Source of the DNA: Microbacterium sp. AB
GTDB taxonomy: Bacteria; Actinomycetota; Actinomycetes; Actinomycetales; Microbacteriaceae
Direction: 5' to 3'
Assembly: GCF_032878875.1 (NCBI RefSeq)
Contig: NZ_CP118157.1
Coordinates: 3,224,001 to 3,288,000, forward strand
DNA length: 64,000 nt
The notes under the pieces are model-generated. The model was not told the DNA's origin, made no database searches, and saw only the letters and a list, made by a program, of their open reading frames with translations. Shown one piece after another: positions 1-7,835 of this stretch (positions are counted from its first letter, which is position 1; each line of letters opens with the position of its first letter). The translations under genes and the position numbers were made by a program.

Positions 1-20
1 ACGGCGAGGGACGCGGCGAC

Positions 21-26
21 TAGACT
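21..26 (+). promoter_or_regulatory. Probable -10 box for purSQ
   Basis: TAGACT fits the actinobacterial TANNNT -10 pattern and lies 39 nt upstream of the purS start, so a short leader would be transcribed. No convincing -35 can be judged because the window begins just upstream. Confidence 0.4.
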
Positions 27-65
27 GGGTCCGACACCCCGCCCGCGACATCCGGAGCCCACCTC

Positions 66-314
66 ATGCCCACCATCGTCGTCGACGTCATGCCCAAGGC
101 CGAGCTGCTGGACCCGCAGGGCAAGGCCGTCACCGGGTCGCTCTCGCGGCTGGGCCATGGCGCCTTCCAGAACGTCCGCATCGGCAAGCGCATCGAGCTG
201 ACCGTCGACGGCGACGTCACGGACGCCGTGCTCGCCGAGGCCAGGACGATCGCCGACGAGATCCTCTCGAACGGCGTCATCGAGGACGTCGTGAGCATCG
301 AGGTCGTCGAGTGA
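66..314 (+). CDS. purS: Phosphoribosylformylglycinamidine synthase subunit PurS
   Basis: Small 82-residue subunit of the PurSQL complex, which converts FGAR to FGAM in de novo purine synthesis using glutamine-derived ammonia. The start reads [20 protein letters not shown], and the conserved PurS features LLDPQGKAV near the N-terminus and a C-terminal ISNGVIED-like stretch ([10 protein letters not shown]) are visible. Length is normal for the family. The stop overlaps the GTG start of purQ by 4 bp (GTGA), so the two are translationally coupled. purL does not follow in this window: the next gene is convergent. Confidence 0.95.
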   Translation: MPTIVVDVMPKAELLDPQGKAVTGSLSRLGHGAFQNVRIGKRIELTVDGDVTDAVLAEARTIADEILSNGVIEDVVSIEVVE

Positions 315-1018
315 CGGCCCGGATCGGGGTGATCACGTTCCCCGGCTCGCTCGACGACCGCGACGCGCAGCGCGCCGTGCGGATCGCGGGCGGCGAGCCG
401 GTCGCCCTCTGGCACGGCTCGCACGACCTCGAGGGCGTCGACGCCGTCATCCTCCCCGGCGGGTTCTCCTACGGCGACTATCTGCGCGCAGGCGCCATCG
501 CCGCGCTCGCGCCGATCATGACCGAGGTCAAGGACGCCGCCGCGAAGGGCGTCCCGGTCCTCGGCATCTGCAACGGCTTCCAGATGCTCGTCGAGGCGCA
601 CCTGCTGCCGGGCGGGCTCATCCGCAACGCCCATCAGCAGTTCATCCGCCGCGATCAGCGGCTGCGCGTCGAGAACGCCTCGACCGCCTGGACGAACGCG
701 TTCGACGAGCACGCCGAGATCGTCATCCCTCTCAAGAACGCCGACGGCGGCTACATCGCCGACGACGAGACGCTGAAGCGCATCGAGGGCGAGGGCCAGG
801 TCGCGTTCCGCTACCTCGGCGTCAACCCCAACGGCTCGCTGAACGACATCGCGGGCGTCTCGAACGACCGCGGCAACGTCGTCGGCCTCATGCCCCACCC
901 CGAGCACGCGGTCGAGCCCGGCTTCGGGCCCGGCACCCCCGCCGCGATGCGCTCGGGGGTCGACGGGCTCGCCTTCTTCACCTCGGCGATCGCCGCCGTG
1001 GTGGCGCAGGCCGCGTAG
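311..1018 (+). CDS. purQ: Phosphoribosylformylglycinamidine synthase subunit PurQ
   Basis: 235-residue class I glutamine amidotransferase that supplies ammonia to PurL in the FGAM synthase complex. The nucleophile elbow [11 protein letters not shown] places the catalytic cysteine at about C87, and the His/Glu pair is seen in [11 protein letters not shown] (about H196 and E198). The oxyanion-strand motif [14 protein letters not shown] is also intact. It starts at GTG, overlapping the purS stop. The stop lies 2 bp from the stop of the convergent citrate synthase-like gene, leaving no room for an intergenic terminator. Confidence 0.96.
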   Translation: MTARIGVITFPGSLDDRDAQRAVRIAGGEPVALWHGSHDLEGVDAVILPGGFSYGDYLRAGAIAALAPIMTEVKDAAAKGVPVLGICNGFQMLVEAHLLPGGLIRNAHQQFIRRDQRLRVENASTAWTNAFDEHAEIVIPLKNADGGYIADDETLKRIEGEGQVAFRYLGVNPNGSLNDIAGVSNDRGNVVGLMPHPEHAVEPGFGPGTPAAMRSGVDGLAFFTSAIAAVVAQAA

Positions 1019-1020
1019 CC

Positions 1021-2280
1021 TCAGCCGTCTCCGGCCTCCACGCGCGACCAGTCCGGCGCCGGCCCGGTGTACCGGCCGCGCGGCCGGAGACGCATCGGAG
1101 GACTGCCGTACTCGTCCGACGCGTGGGCGATCCATCCCGCGACGCGGGCGGTCGCGAAGACGAGCGCGCCCGCATCGACCGGCATGCCCGCGGCGACCGT
1201 GAGCGCAGCGAGCGCAAGATCGAGGTTCGGATGGAGCCCGGTCGGGCGCATCGCCTCGCGGAGCGCATCGACGGCGACGCCCACCGTCCTCTCCGGGTCG
1301 AGCGGCTCGATCGCGCGGAGGAGAGCCCCGGCCCGCGCATCCACGCCGCGATAGTGAGAATGCCCGAACCCCGGCGCCCCGCGTCCGAGCGTCCGGAGCT
1401 GCATCCCGATGGCGACGTCGGCGGGCATGCCTCCGACGACGTCGCCGAGCAGCTGCGCGGCCGCCTGGCTGGCGTTGCCGTGCAGCGGAGAGTCGAACGC
1501 GCCGAGCGCCGAGGTCACCACCGCGTAGCCGGACGCGCGGGCCGACGCCGCCACGCGTCCGGCGAGCGTCGAGACGGCGAGGTCATGATCGACCGACAGC
1601 ACCATGGCCGCGTTGACGGCCGCCGCCTCGACCGGGGACGGCACGGATCCGGTGAGCGCCTGCCACAGCGCCTCGGGCGCCGAGGCCTCCTCGGCGATGC
1701 CGGCGTGCGGCGCGAGCGATCGCGGGATGCCCGCGACGACGATCTCGCCGACGCGGGCCAGTGATCGCGGGCCGACGTCGTCCCTGAGCGGGTCGGCGGT
1801 CGCGAGCGCGCGCACCGCGACCACGACGCGGTCGATCCACGACGCGGTCGACGGAAGCGCCGCGACGAGCCCGCGAGCGGTCTCGACGAACGTCGCGGGT
1901 GCACGGAGACGCCGGCCGACGTCCCACCTCTCGCCCCACAGCCACGCCGCCACCGCGTCGAACGACTGCTCGCGCGCGAGCCGTGCGGCCGGCTCGCCCC
2001 GGAGGAACAGCTCGTCGTCCTCGACGAGGGCGATGTCGGTGTCGAGCACCATGAGGGGCTCGCCGTCCGAACGCCTCGCGCCGTCCGGCGACGCCGCCGT
2101 CGCGCGCCGGGTGCGCCGCACCGCGAACGCCTCGACCTCCAGCGGGTCGAAGAACGAGCCCGAGGCCGTCCTCGTGCGCCCGATGAGTCCGCGCGAGACG
2201 TACGCGTAGAGGGTCTCGGGCTTGACGCCGAGCCGGGCCGCCGCCTGGCCCGCCGTCAGCCGCGGGGGAGGAGCGCTCAT
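1021..2280 (-). CDS. Citrate synthase family protein with N-terminal helix-turn-helix
   Basis: 419-residue protein: a MerR/excisionase-like helix-turn-helix (residues about 6-45, LTAGQAAARLGVKPETLYAY) followed by a citrate synthase domain with the two catalytic-His regions SPLHGNASQ and GFGHSHYRG. Related HTH-citrate synthases are known in actinobacteria (citrate synthase 2 type). The ATG at 2280 puts the HTH at the N-terminus; an upstream in-frame ATG would add 57 unrelated residues across the divergent promoter. It is divergent from a canonical citrate synthase gene. Whether it is an enzyme, a DNA-binding regulator or both cannot be told from sequence. Confidence 0.85.
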   Translation of the reverse strand: MSAPPPRLTAGQAAARLGVKPETLYAYVSRGLIGRTRTASGSFFDPLEVEAFAVRRTRRATAASPDGARRSDGEPLMVLDTDIALVEDDELFLRGEPAARLAREQSFDAVAAWLWGERWDVGRRLRAPATFVETARGLVAALPSTASWIDRVVVAVRALATADPLRDDVGPRSLARVGEIVVAGIPRSLAPHAGIAEEASAPEALWQALTGSVPSPVEAAAVNAAMVLSVDHDLAVSTLAGRVAASARASGYAVVTSALGAFDSPLHGNASQAAAQLLGDVVGGMPADVAIGMQLRTLGRGAPGFGHSHYRGVDARAGALLRAIEPLDPERTVGVAVDALREAMRPTGLHPNLDLALAALTVAAGMPVDAGALVFATARVAGWIAHASDEYGSPPMRLRPRGRYTGPAPDWSRVEAGDG

Positions 2281-2299
2281 GTTGATCCGATCAATGTTG
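2279..2299. promoter_or_regulatory. Candidate operator between the divergent citrate synthase genes
   Basis: The 91-bp gap between the two start codons contains near-palindromic TTGATCCGATCAA (2282-2294) flanked by two direct copies of ATGTTGA (2279-2285 and 2293-2299, 14 nt apart). It abuts the start of the HTH-containing gene, so autoregulation is plausible. The assignment is inferred from position and symmetry only. Confidence 0.35.
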
Positions 2300-2371
2300 A
2301 CGCACCGATCGTCCCGCACCCACACTGATCCTGTCCACCGTCCGCGCAGACGTCCCCACGAAGGAGTGACC

Positions 2372-3520
2372 ATGTCGGTGCAGCCCGACCGGATGAATCC
2401 GTCCCTGATCGCCGTGCCCCGCGGCCTGACGAACGTGGCCGTGACCGACACGGAGATCAGCGACGTCCACGGCCTCGAGGGCTACTACCAGTACCGCGAG
2501 CACTCGGCGATCGACCTCGCCCGGCACGCGACCCTGGAGGAGGTCTGGCATCTGTTCCTCTTCGGAGCGCTGCCCGGCCCGGCCCGGGCCGCCCGCTTCG
2601 CGGACGTCCTCCGGTCCGCCGACGACGACGCCGACGTGCACGAGCTCGTCGCCGCGCTGGCGCCGCTCGGGCCGGACGTGCTCCACGGCGTGAAGGCGGC
2701 CTGGCCGCTCCTCTCCGCACGGCGGGGGATGCGGCCCGTCTACGACCTGACCGAGGAGGAGCGCCGCGACGACGCGCTGCTGCTCACCGCAGCGCTCCCC
2801 CCTCTCCTCACCGCGCTCTGGCGGCGCGCGAACGGCGACGCGGCGGGGCCGGCGCTGCCGGACCGGGGCGTCGTCGCGAACTACCTCCACCAGCTCACGG
2901 GACGCGTGCCCACGGCGCAGGAGGAACGGGCGCTCTCCGCGTACCTCATCGCCGTCGTCGACCACGGCCTGAACGCGTCCACGTTCACGGCGCGGGTCAT
3001 CGCCTCCACGGGCGCGGATGTCGCCTCGGCTCTCGCAGGAGCGCTGGGCTCGCTCACGGGCCCCCTCCACGGCGGAGCGCCCTCGCGCGTCCTGGACGCC
3101 CTCGACCGGATCGAGAGCCCGCACGACATCGGGCCGTGGATTCGCGGAGAACTCGCCGCGGGCCGGCGGCTCATGGGGTTCGGGCACGCCGTCTACCGGA
3201 CGGCCGATCCCCGCTCCGAGCTGCTCAAGGCCATCGCGCTCGACCTCGGCGGCGATCGGGTCGAGCTCGCCCTGCGCTTCGAGGAGGAGGCGGATCATGC
3301 CCTCGCCGCGTCGAAGCCCGGTCGGGCGCTCCACGCGAACGTCGAGTTCTACGCCGCGATCGTGATGGAACGGGTCGGGGTGCCTCGCGAGATGTTCACC
3401 CCCACGTTCGCGCTCGCCCGCGCGATCGGATGGTCCGCCCACATCGTCGAGCAGGCGGCGGACCCCAAGATCATCCGACCGTCGGCACGGTACACGGGAC
3501 CCGCGCTCCGGCGCGCGTGA
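2372..3520 (+). CDS. Citrate synthase / 2-methylcitrate synthase
   Basis: 382-residue enzyme condensing acetyl-CoA (or propionyl-CoA) with oxaloacetate. Family motifs are intact: VDHGLNASTFTARV, GPLHGGAPSRV and GFGHAVYRTADPRS, the last two carrying the catalytic histidines, and a C-terminal RPSARYTGP. The ATG at 2372 is chosen because AAGGAG lies at 2361-2366. Length is that of the short bacterial citrate/methylcitrate synthases. No prpB or prpD neighbour indicates methylcitrate-cycle use, so citrate versus methylcitrate activity is unresolved. It is divergent from the HTH-citrate synthase gene. Confidence 0.9.
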   Translation: MSVQPDRMNPSLIAVPRGLTNVAVTDTEISDVHGLEGYYQYREHSAIDLARHATLEEVWHLFLFGALPGPARAARFADVLRSADDDADVHELVAALAPLGPDVLHGVKAAWPLLSARRGMRPVYDLTEEERRDDALLLTAALPPLLTALWRRANGDAAGPALPDRGVVANYLHQLTGRVPTAQEERALSAYLIAVVDHGLNASTFTARVIASTGADVASALAGALGSLTGPLHGGAPSRVLDALDRIESPHDIGPWIRGELAAGRRLMGFGHAVYRTADPRSELLKAIALDLGGDRVELALRFEEEADHALAASKPGRALHANVEFYAAIVMERVGVPREMFTPTFALARAIGWSAHIVEQAADPKIIRPSARYTGPALRRA

Positions 3521-3548
3521 CGCGGACGGCCCGGCCCGCCGGCCGCGC

Positions 3549-3554
3549 TAGCCT
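3549..3554 (+). promoter_or_regulatory. Probable leaderless -10 box
   Basis: TAGCCT lies 7 nt before the ATG at 3562, and no Shine-Dalgarno sequence fits between them, so the transcript would begin at or next to the start codon. The same arrangement recurs upstream of six other genes in the window. Confidence 0.5.
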
Positions 3555-3561
3555 CGATTCC

Positions 3562-4491
3562 ATGACCTCCCTCACCGTCGCCGTCCCGCACGAGCAGCTC
3601 GCCGAGGATGTGAGGGCGCGGCTCGATCCCTCGCTCGACATCGACGTCGTCCTCTGGGACGGGGCGGACGCGCCGCCGCGCGAGCGCATCGACCTCGTCG
3701 TCCCGCCGTACATGCGGCAGGGACGGATGCTGGCGAGGCTGGGCGAGATCGCGCCCCGGCTCGTGCAGGGGCAGGCGATCGGGTTCGAGGGCGTCGAGGA
3801 TCGGCTGCCCGCCGGCATCGTCTACGCGAACGCGTCGAGCGTGCACGAGACGGCCACCGCCGAGCTGACCCTGACGCTCATCCTCGCCGCGCAGCGCCGG
3901 CTCGACGTCGTGATCCGGAACCAGGAACGCGCCACCTGGGACAGCATCGGGACGCCGGGCCTCGCCGACCGCCGCGTCGTCCTGCTCGGATACGGCGGCG
4001 TCGGGAGGGCCATCGCCCGCCGGCTCGAGGGCTTCGAGGCCGAGCTCGTGCCCGTCGCCTCGCGTGCCCGCGACGAGGACGGACTCCGCGTCCGCGGGAT
4101 CGCGGACCTCCCCGCCCTGCTGCCCACCGCCGACGTCCTCGTCAACGCCCTGCCCGGAGGGGCGGGCACCCGCCGCCTCATCGACGACGCCGCGCTGTCG
4201 GCGCTTCCCGACGGCGCCCTGCTCGTCAACATCGGACGCGGCCCGACGGTCGACACCGACGCCCTCGTCGATCACGTGCGCCGCGGGCGCATCCGCGTCG
4301 CGAGCGACGTCTTCGACCCCGAGCCCCTGCCCGCGGACCACCCGCTGTGGTCGCTCGACGGGGCGATCGTCTCGCCGCACATGGGCGGCCGCTCCGACGC
4401 CATGCGGCCGCGGATCGCGCGGCTCGTCGCGGAGCAGGCCGAGCGCCTCGCGCGCGGCGAGGAGCCGGTCAACGTCGTCATCCGCACCTGA
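3562..4491 (+). CDS. D-2-hydroxyacid dehydrogenase
   Basis: 309-residue NAD(P)-dependent reductase of the D-isomer 2-hydroxyacid dehydrogenase family (glyoxylate/hydroxypyruvate reductase-like). The Rossmann dinucleotide motif is LLGYGGVGRAIARRL; the catalytic Arg, Glu and His regions appear as NIGRGPTVDTDAL, VFDPEPLPADHPLW and SPHMGG. The start is set by the leaderless promoter. It is slightly short for the family (about 310-330 residues). Substrate is not predictable; the purine island further on produces and consumes glyoxylate, but no operon links them. A dispersed repeat begins 6 bp after its stop. Confidence 0.85.
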   Translation: MTSLTVAVPHEQLAEDVRARLDPSLDIDVVLWDGADAPPRERIDLVVPPYMRQGRMLARLGEIAPRLVQGQAIGFEGVEDRLPAGIVYANASSVHETATAELTLTLILAAQRRLDVVIRNQERATWDSIGTPGLADRRVVLLGYGGVGRAIARRLEGFEAELVPVASRARDEDGLRVRGIADLPALLPTADVLVNALPGGAGTRRLIDDAALSALPDGALLVNIGRGPTVDTDALVDHVRRGRIRVASDVFDPEPLPADHPLWSLDGAIVSPHMGGRSDAMRPRIARLVAEQAERLARGEEPVNVVIRT

Positions 4492-4497
4492 GCCGCA

Positions 4498-4596
4498 GCA
4501 CGACGCAGGAGAATCGCGACGCCCGCCGACCACGTCCCGCGGAACCGCGCGAGGCGGTCGTCGCCGGCATCCGGTTCTTCCTGCACGGTGTCGCGC
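4498..4596. repeat. Dispersed ~100-bp inverted-arm repeat, copy B1
   Basis: The left arm GCACGACGCAGGAGAATC (4498-4515) is identical to that of copy B4. The right arm (4573-4596, core TTCTTCCTGCACGGTGTC) is a degenerate inverted match. It fills the gap between the converging dehydrogenase and flavin oxidoreductase genes. Family members: 31512-31610, 35883-35990 and 58023-58119. Confidence 0.6.
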
Positions 4597-4601
4597 AGCG
4601 T

Positions 4602-5825
4602 TCAGCGGGCCGACGACCCGCCGTCGGGCCGCACGAGGCCGAGGTGGTCGCGGAGGGTGCGACCACGGTACTCCGTGCGGAAGAGACCGCGGCGGCGCAG
4701 CTCGGGCACGACGAGGTCGACGAAGTCGTCGATGCTCCCCGGCGCGTACGGGAACATCAGGTTGAACCCGTCGGCGGCGCCGAGCTCGAACCACTCCTCG
4801 ACGCGGTCGGCGATCTCGTCGGGCGTGCCGACGACGATGTGGTCCACCGCGCTGATGGCACGCTGCACGAACTGGCGGATGGTGAGGTCCTCACGACGCG
4901 CCGTGTCGTAGACCGCGCGCTGATGACTGTGACTCTGATTGGTGACGGGCAGCTCCGGCAGCGGGCCGTCGAGATCGTGGCTCCGCAGGTCGACGCTGCC
5001 GAGCCAGAACTCCAGGTCGCCCAGGGCGACGCGCGGGTGCAGGAGCGACGTGAGCGCATCGTGCTTGTCCTCCGCCTCCGCGCGGGTCGGGGCGACGACC
5101 GTGGCGAGGATCGGCAGGACGAGCACGGAGGCCGGGTCCCTCCCCTCCTCCTCCGCGCGACGGCGGATGTCGCCGGCGTACTCCAGCGCGTCCTCCAGCC
5201 GCGTCGATCCGGAGAACACCAGCTCGCCGTGACGGGCGGCGAGAGCACGGCCGGACGGCGATGCGCCGGCCTGGGTGATGAGCGGGCGCCCCTGCGGGCT
5301 CACGCGCGCGATCCCGCCCTCGTCCCAGAGCCGGTAGACCTCCCGGACGGCCTCCTCGGCCTGCCGGTACCGTGCCTCGTGGTCGGTGTGCGCCGACCGG
5401 CCGAAGTTGCGCGCCTCGGCGTCGGTGAGGCTCGTCACGACGTTCCATCCGGCGCGGCCTCGGGAGATCCGGTCCAGCGACGCGAACTGCCGGGCGATGG
5501 CCGACGGCGTGTTGTACGAGATCGACGTCGTCGCGATGAGGCCGATCCGCTCGGTCGCGGCCGCGATGGCCGAGAGCATCGTGATCGGCTCGAGGCTGTC
5601 GTTGACGGTCGACACGCGCTCGACGACGTCGGGATGGACGTCGGGCACCGCCAGCTGGTCGGCGAAGAAGACCGCGTCGAATCCGGCCGCCTCGAGCCTG
5701 CGCGCCTGCGCGATGAGGAAGCGGGGATCGGTGTCGGCCGCCTGCGGCGAGCCGGGGAACCGCCAGCCGCCGAGGTTGCCCCCGGGCGAGGCGTAGATGC
5801 CGGCGAGGTGCAGCTCACGGGTCAT
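4602..5825 (-). CDS. LLM-class flavin-dependent oxidoreductase (NtaA/SnaA/DszA-like)
   Basis: 407-residue bacterial-luciferase-like monooxygenase of the FMNH2-dependent NtaA/SnaA/DszA group. Family features include LAGIYASPGGNLGGWR at the N-terminus, WNVVTSLTDAEARNFG and QAGASPSGRALAARHGELVF. The last is the region normally written QAGxSxxGxxxAAxxAE. It needs reduced flavin from a separate reductase, not seen nearby. Its ATG overlaps the stop of the upstream LLM gene by 4 bp, so the two are coupled. Substrate is unknown; relatives oxidise nitrilotriacetate, dibenzothiophene sulfone or pristinamycin precursors. Confidence 0.88.
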   Translation of the reverse strand: MTRELHLAGIYASPGGNLGGWRFPGSPQAADTDPRFLIAQARRLEAAGFDAVFFADQLAVPDVHPDVVERVSTVNDSLEPITMLSAIAAATERIGLIATTSISYNTPSAIARQFASLDRISRGRAGWNVVTSLTDAEARNFGRSAHTDHEARYRQAEEAVREVYRLWDEGGIARVSPQGRPLITQAGASPSGRALAARHGELVFSGSTRLEDALEYAGDIRRRAEEEGRDPASVLVLPILATVVAPTRAEAEDKHDALTSLLHPRVALGDLEFWLGSVDLRSHDLDGPLPELPVTNQSHSHQRAVYDTARREDLTIRQFVQRAISAVDHIVVGTPDEIADRVEEWFELGAADGFNLMFPYAPGSIDDFVDLVVPELRRRGLFRTEYRGRTLRDHLGLVRPDGGSSAR

Positions 5826-6775
5826 GCGTCGGCCTCCATGTCGGCGATCGCGAGGGCGGGACGCGGCAGGCTCAGAGCCGCGCGCAGGGTTCCGCTCCCG
5901 CGGCTCCCGGCGAGACCGCGCTCCCGCAGGAGCGGAAGCAGACGGGAGAGGGCCCCGTCGGCCGTGCGCACGTCGTCGAACGCGAGGAGGACGCCGTCGA
6001 GGGTCTCCGCTGCGACGCGCTCGACGAGCGTGTCGGGCGGGGCGGCTCCCGGCACGCGCCGCCACGCCCTCACCGTCTCGCGCGCGCGGCCGTGCGCGGC
6101 GAGCGCGGCGTCGAGTCCCGTCGCGACGGCCGCGTCGTCGACCACGACGACGTCGGCCCGGCGGGCGGCCGCGGACAGCTCGTCCGCCGACGCCGCGGTC
6201 TGGACGAGCACCGGGTGTCCCTGGGGCGGGCGCGAGACGTTGATCGGCCCGGACGTCACGACGTGCGTCCCGCGGTGGTCGAGTGTTCGGCGTCCGCGGC
6301 GGTCGAGGAAGACGCCCGACTCCTGATCGCGCGGGAACGCGTCGTCGGCGACCGTGTCCCACAGCCCGCGGACGGCCTCGACGACCTCGTCGGCGTAGGC
6401 GGCCCGGTCGCCGTCGGAGGGCGTCACCCATCCGCCGGCGACCGTCCGCGACGCGACGAGGCGCCAGCCCGCCCGTCCCGCCGAGAGGTGGTCGAGCGAC
6501 GCGATCTTGCGGGCGAACGCGTAGGCCGCCTCGCCGTCGGCCGGGACGGAGGCGACGAGACCGATGCGCTCGGTCGCGGTCGCCAGTGCGGAGAGCAGCG
6601 TCAACGGCTCCAGGGCGGTCACGTCTCCCGCGCCGTCGTCCTCGACGACGAGCGCGGTGACGCCGAGGTCCTCCCACCGGCGGACGCTGCCGGCCCAGTC
6701 CTCGAATTCCTCGCCGGGCGCATGCCCGACCGGGACGAGCACCCCGATGTCGACGGGGCGGGCGGGCTGCGTCAT
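5822..6775 (-). CDS. Short LLM-class flavin oxidoreductase
   Basis: 317-residue luciferase-like protein, upstream partner of the full-length LLM gene and overlapping it by 4 bp. The first ~160 residues follow the family (TATERIGLVASV, FARKIASLDHLSAGRAGWRLV), and HPVLVQTAASADELSAAARRAD matches the later substrate-loop region, but the C-terminal part is short compared with the usual 380-450 residues. It may be a diverged non-catalytic partner or act on a related substrate. The ATG at 6775 has a GGAG-type ribosome site just upstream. Confidence 0.75.
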   Translation of the reverse strand: MTQPARPVDIGVLVPVGHAPGEEFEDWAGSVRRWEDLGVTALVVEDDGAGDVTALEPLTLLSALATATERIGLVASVPADGEAAYAFARKIASLDHLSAGRAGWRLVASRTVAGGWVTPSDGDRAAYADEVVEAVRGLWDTVADDAFPRDQESGVFLDRRGRRTLDHRGTHVVTSGPINVSRPPQGHPVLVQTAASADELSAAARRADVVVVDDAAVATGLDAALAAHGRARETVRAWRRVPGAAPPDTLVERVAAETLDGVLLAFDDVRTADGALSRLLPLLRERGLAGSRGSGTLRAALSLPRPALAIADMEADA

Positions 6776-6822
6776 GGAGGAGCTCCGTTCGTCGTGACCG
6801 GCACCGCGCGATGACGGTGCCC

Positions 6823-6894
6823 GCATCCTACCGACGTGCCGGCGCCGCGCCACCGCCGCTGGGGATGCCATGAGAATGGTAGGATGCATACCAT
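6823..6894. promoter_or_regulatory. Inverted repeats in the divergent vapBC/LLM promoter region
   Basis: GCATCCTACC (6823-6832) is repeated in inverted orientation as GGTAGGATGC (6878-6887), a perfect 10-bp pair. The second copy overlaps another palindrome, ATGGTA (6876-6881) with TACCAT (6889-6894), which covers the vapB start codon. VapB antitoxins usually bind such palindromes at their own promoter, so this is the likely autoregulatory site; it could also affect the divergent LLM operon. Confidence 0.5.
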
Positions 6895-7126
6895 GCTGAC
6901 GACCATGGACAAGGCGGGTCGCGTGGTGATCCCCGCGTCGCTCCGCGCTCGGATCGGGCTCGTGCCGGGCCCGATCGACGTCGTCGTGGACGGGAGCGGG
7001 TTGCGGATCGAGATCCCCGCCACGGATGCGGTCGAGACACGCGACGGCTTCCTCGTGATCGCAGCCGACGGCCCCCCGGTCACGGCGGACGGCATCCGGG
7101 AGCTGCGCCTTGCCGACCAGCGCTGA
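6893..7126 (+). CDS. vapB: AbrB-type antitoxin of a VapBC module
   Basis: 77-residue protein with a swapped-hairpin AbrB/MazE DNA-binding fold. TTMDKAGRVVIPASLRARIGL is the typical N-terminal DNA-binding part and RIEIPATDAVETRDGFLVI leads to the toxin-binding tail. The ATG at 6893 is chosen over ATG 6884 because AGGA at 6881-6884 is spaced 8 nt from it. It overlaps the vapC start by 17 bp. It would neutralise VapC and repress the operon through the palindrome at its start. Confidence 0.85.
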   Translation: MLTTMDKAGRVVIPASLRARIGLVPGPIDVVVDGSGLRIEIPATDAVETRDGFLVIAADGPPVTADGIRELRLADQR

Positions 7127-7526
7127 GCTCCTGCTCGACACGAGTGCGGCGCTCGCGCTCGTCCAGCCGTCGCACGACAGGCACGAAGCGGTCATGATCA
7201 CCGTCAAGGGCAAGGCGCTGGGCCTTGCAGGGCACGCGCTGATCGAGACGTACTCGGTGCTGACGCGCCTTCCCGGCGCCCCGCGCGTCGCTCCCGCGAC
7301 AGCGGCTCGCATCGTCCGCACGAACTTCCCCGGGAGCCATGCGCTGAGCACGGAGGGCGCGCTGTCCGCCGTGCCGGAGCTGCAGGCGGCGGATGTCTCG
7401 GGCGGCGCCGTCTACGACGGGCTCGTCGCTCTCGCCGCCCGCGAGGCCGACGTGCGCCTGATCACATGCGACCGCCGGGCGATGCCGACGTATGCCCGCC
7501 TCGGGGTCGACGCCCTTCTCGTCTGA
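7110..7526 (+). CDS. vapC: VapC-type PIN-domain ribonuclease toxin
   Basis: 138-residue PIN-domain protein. The four acidic metal ligands expected in PIN nucleases can be placed at D10 (LLLDTSAALAL), E46 (GHALIETYSVL), D103 (AVYDGLVA) and D121 (LITCDRRA), so it looks active. Family members cut tRNA or rRNA to stop growth. Start is TTG at 7110 inside vapB, giving translational coupling. A probable xylulokinase relic follows directly, suggesting that the module sits at a rearrangement or insertion point. Confidence 0.85.
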   Translation: MPTSAELLLDTSAALALVQPSHDRHEAVMITVKGKALGLAGHALIETYSVLTRLPGAPRVAPATAARIVRTNFPGSHALSTEGALSAVPELQAADVSGGAVYDGLVALAAREADVRLITCDRRAMPTYARLGVDALLV

Positions 7527-7564
7527 CCGCGGAGCTTCACCGGCCGCCGAAGGCCGCGATCGCC

Positions 7565-7682
7565 CTCACCACCGAGATCGGCGCGGCCGCGCACGCACAA
7601 CGCACCGGCCTCGTCCCCGTGGCCTCCTTCACCGCCACGAGACTCCGCTGGCTCGCCGACACCGAACCCGACAACACCGCAC
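7565..7682 (+). pseudogene. Probable xylulokinase (xylB) relic
   Basis: About 40 codons read GLVPVASFTATRLRWLADTE, closely resembling the middle of actinobacterial FGGY xylulokinases as I recall the family, with no start, no ATP-binding or catalytic parts, and an abrupt end at the tandem repeat. xylB commonly neighbours mannitol/arabitol dehydrogenase genes like the one next door, but this fragment lies on the opposite strand. I interpret it as a remnant left by deletion; confirmation needs a protein search. Confidence 0.5.
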
Positions 7683-7757
7683 GGAGCTCGACAGAACGGA
7701 GCTCGACGGAACTGAGCTCGACAGAACTGAGCTCGATGGAACTGAGCTCGACGGGAC
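7683..7757. repeat. Five-copy 15-bp tandem repeat (GAGCTCGA core)
   Basis: Five contiguous 15-nt units follow the pattern KGAGCTCGAYRGRAC (7683-7697, 7698-7712, 7713-7727, 7728-7742, 7743-7757) with only a few substitutions. It starts exactly where the xylulokinase-like similarity ends. A multiple of three keeps any frame open, but no gene here has a plausible start. Confidence 0.85.
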
Positions 7758-7835
7758 GTTCGGACGCCGTGGATCGGCCTTCCCGCCATCGGGAGACGCG
7801 ACCCGCGGCATCCGACGACGGGCCGAGACGGCGCG
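7758..7835. other. Non-coding remainder before mtlD stop
   Basis: Between the tandem repeat and the stop of the dehydrogenase there is no supported gene, hairpin with T-tract or recognisable repeat. Confidence 0.4.

Noticed and set aside
7412..7789. Minus-strand translation reading like a pentapeptide-repeat protein (RAQFCRAQF pattern)
   Set aside because: It is just the 15-bp tandem repeat read in one frame, overlaps vapC antisense and has no flanking pentapeptide-repeat domain.
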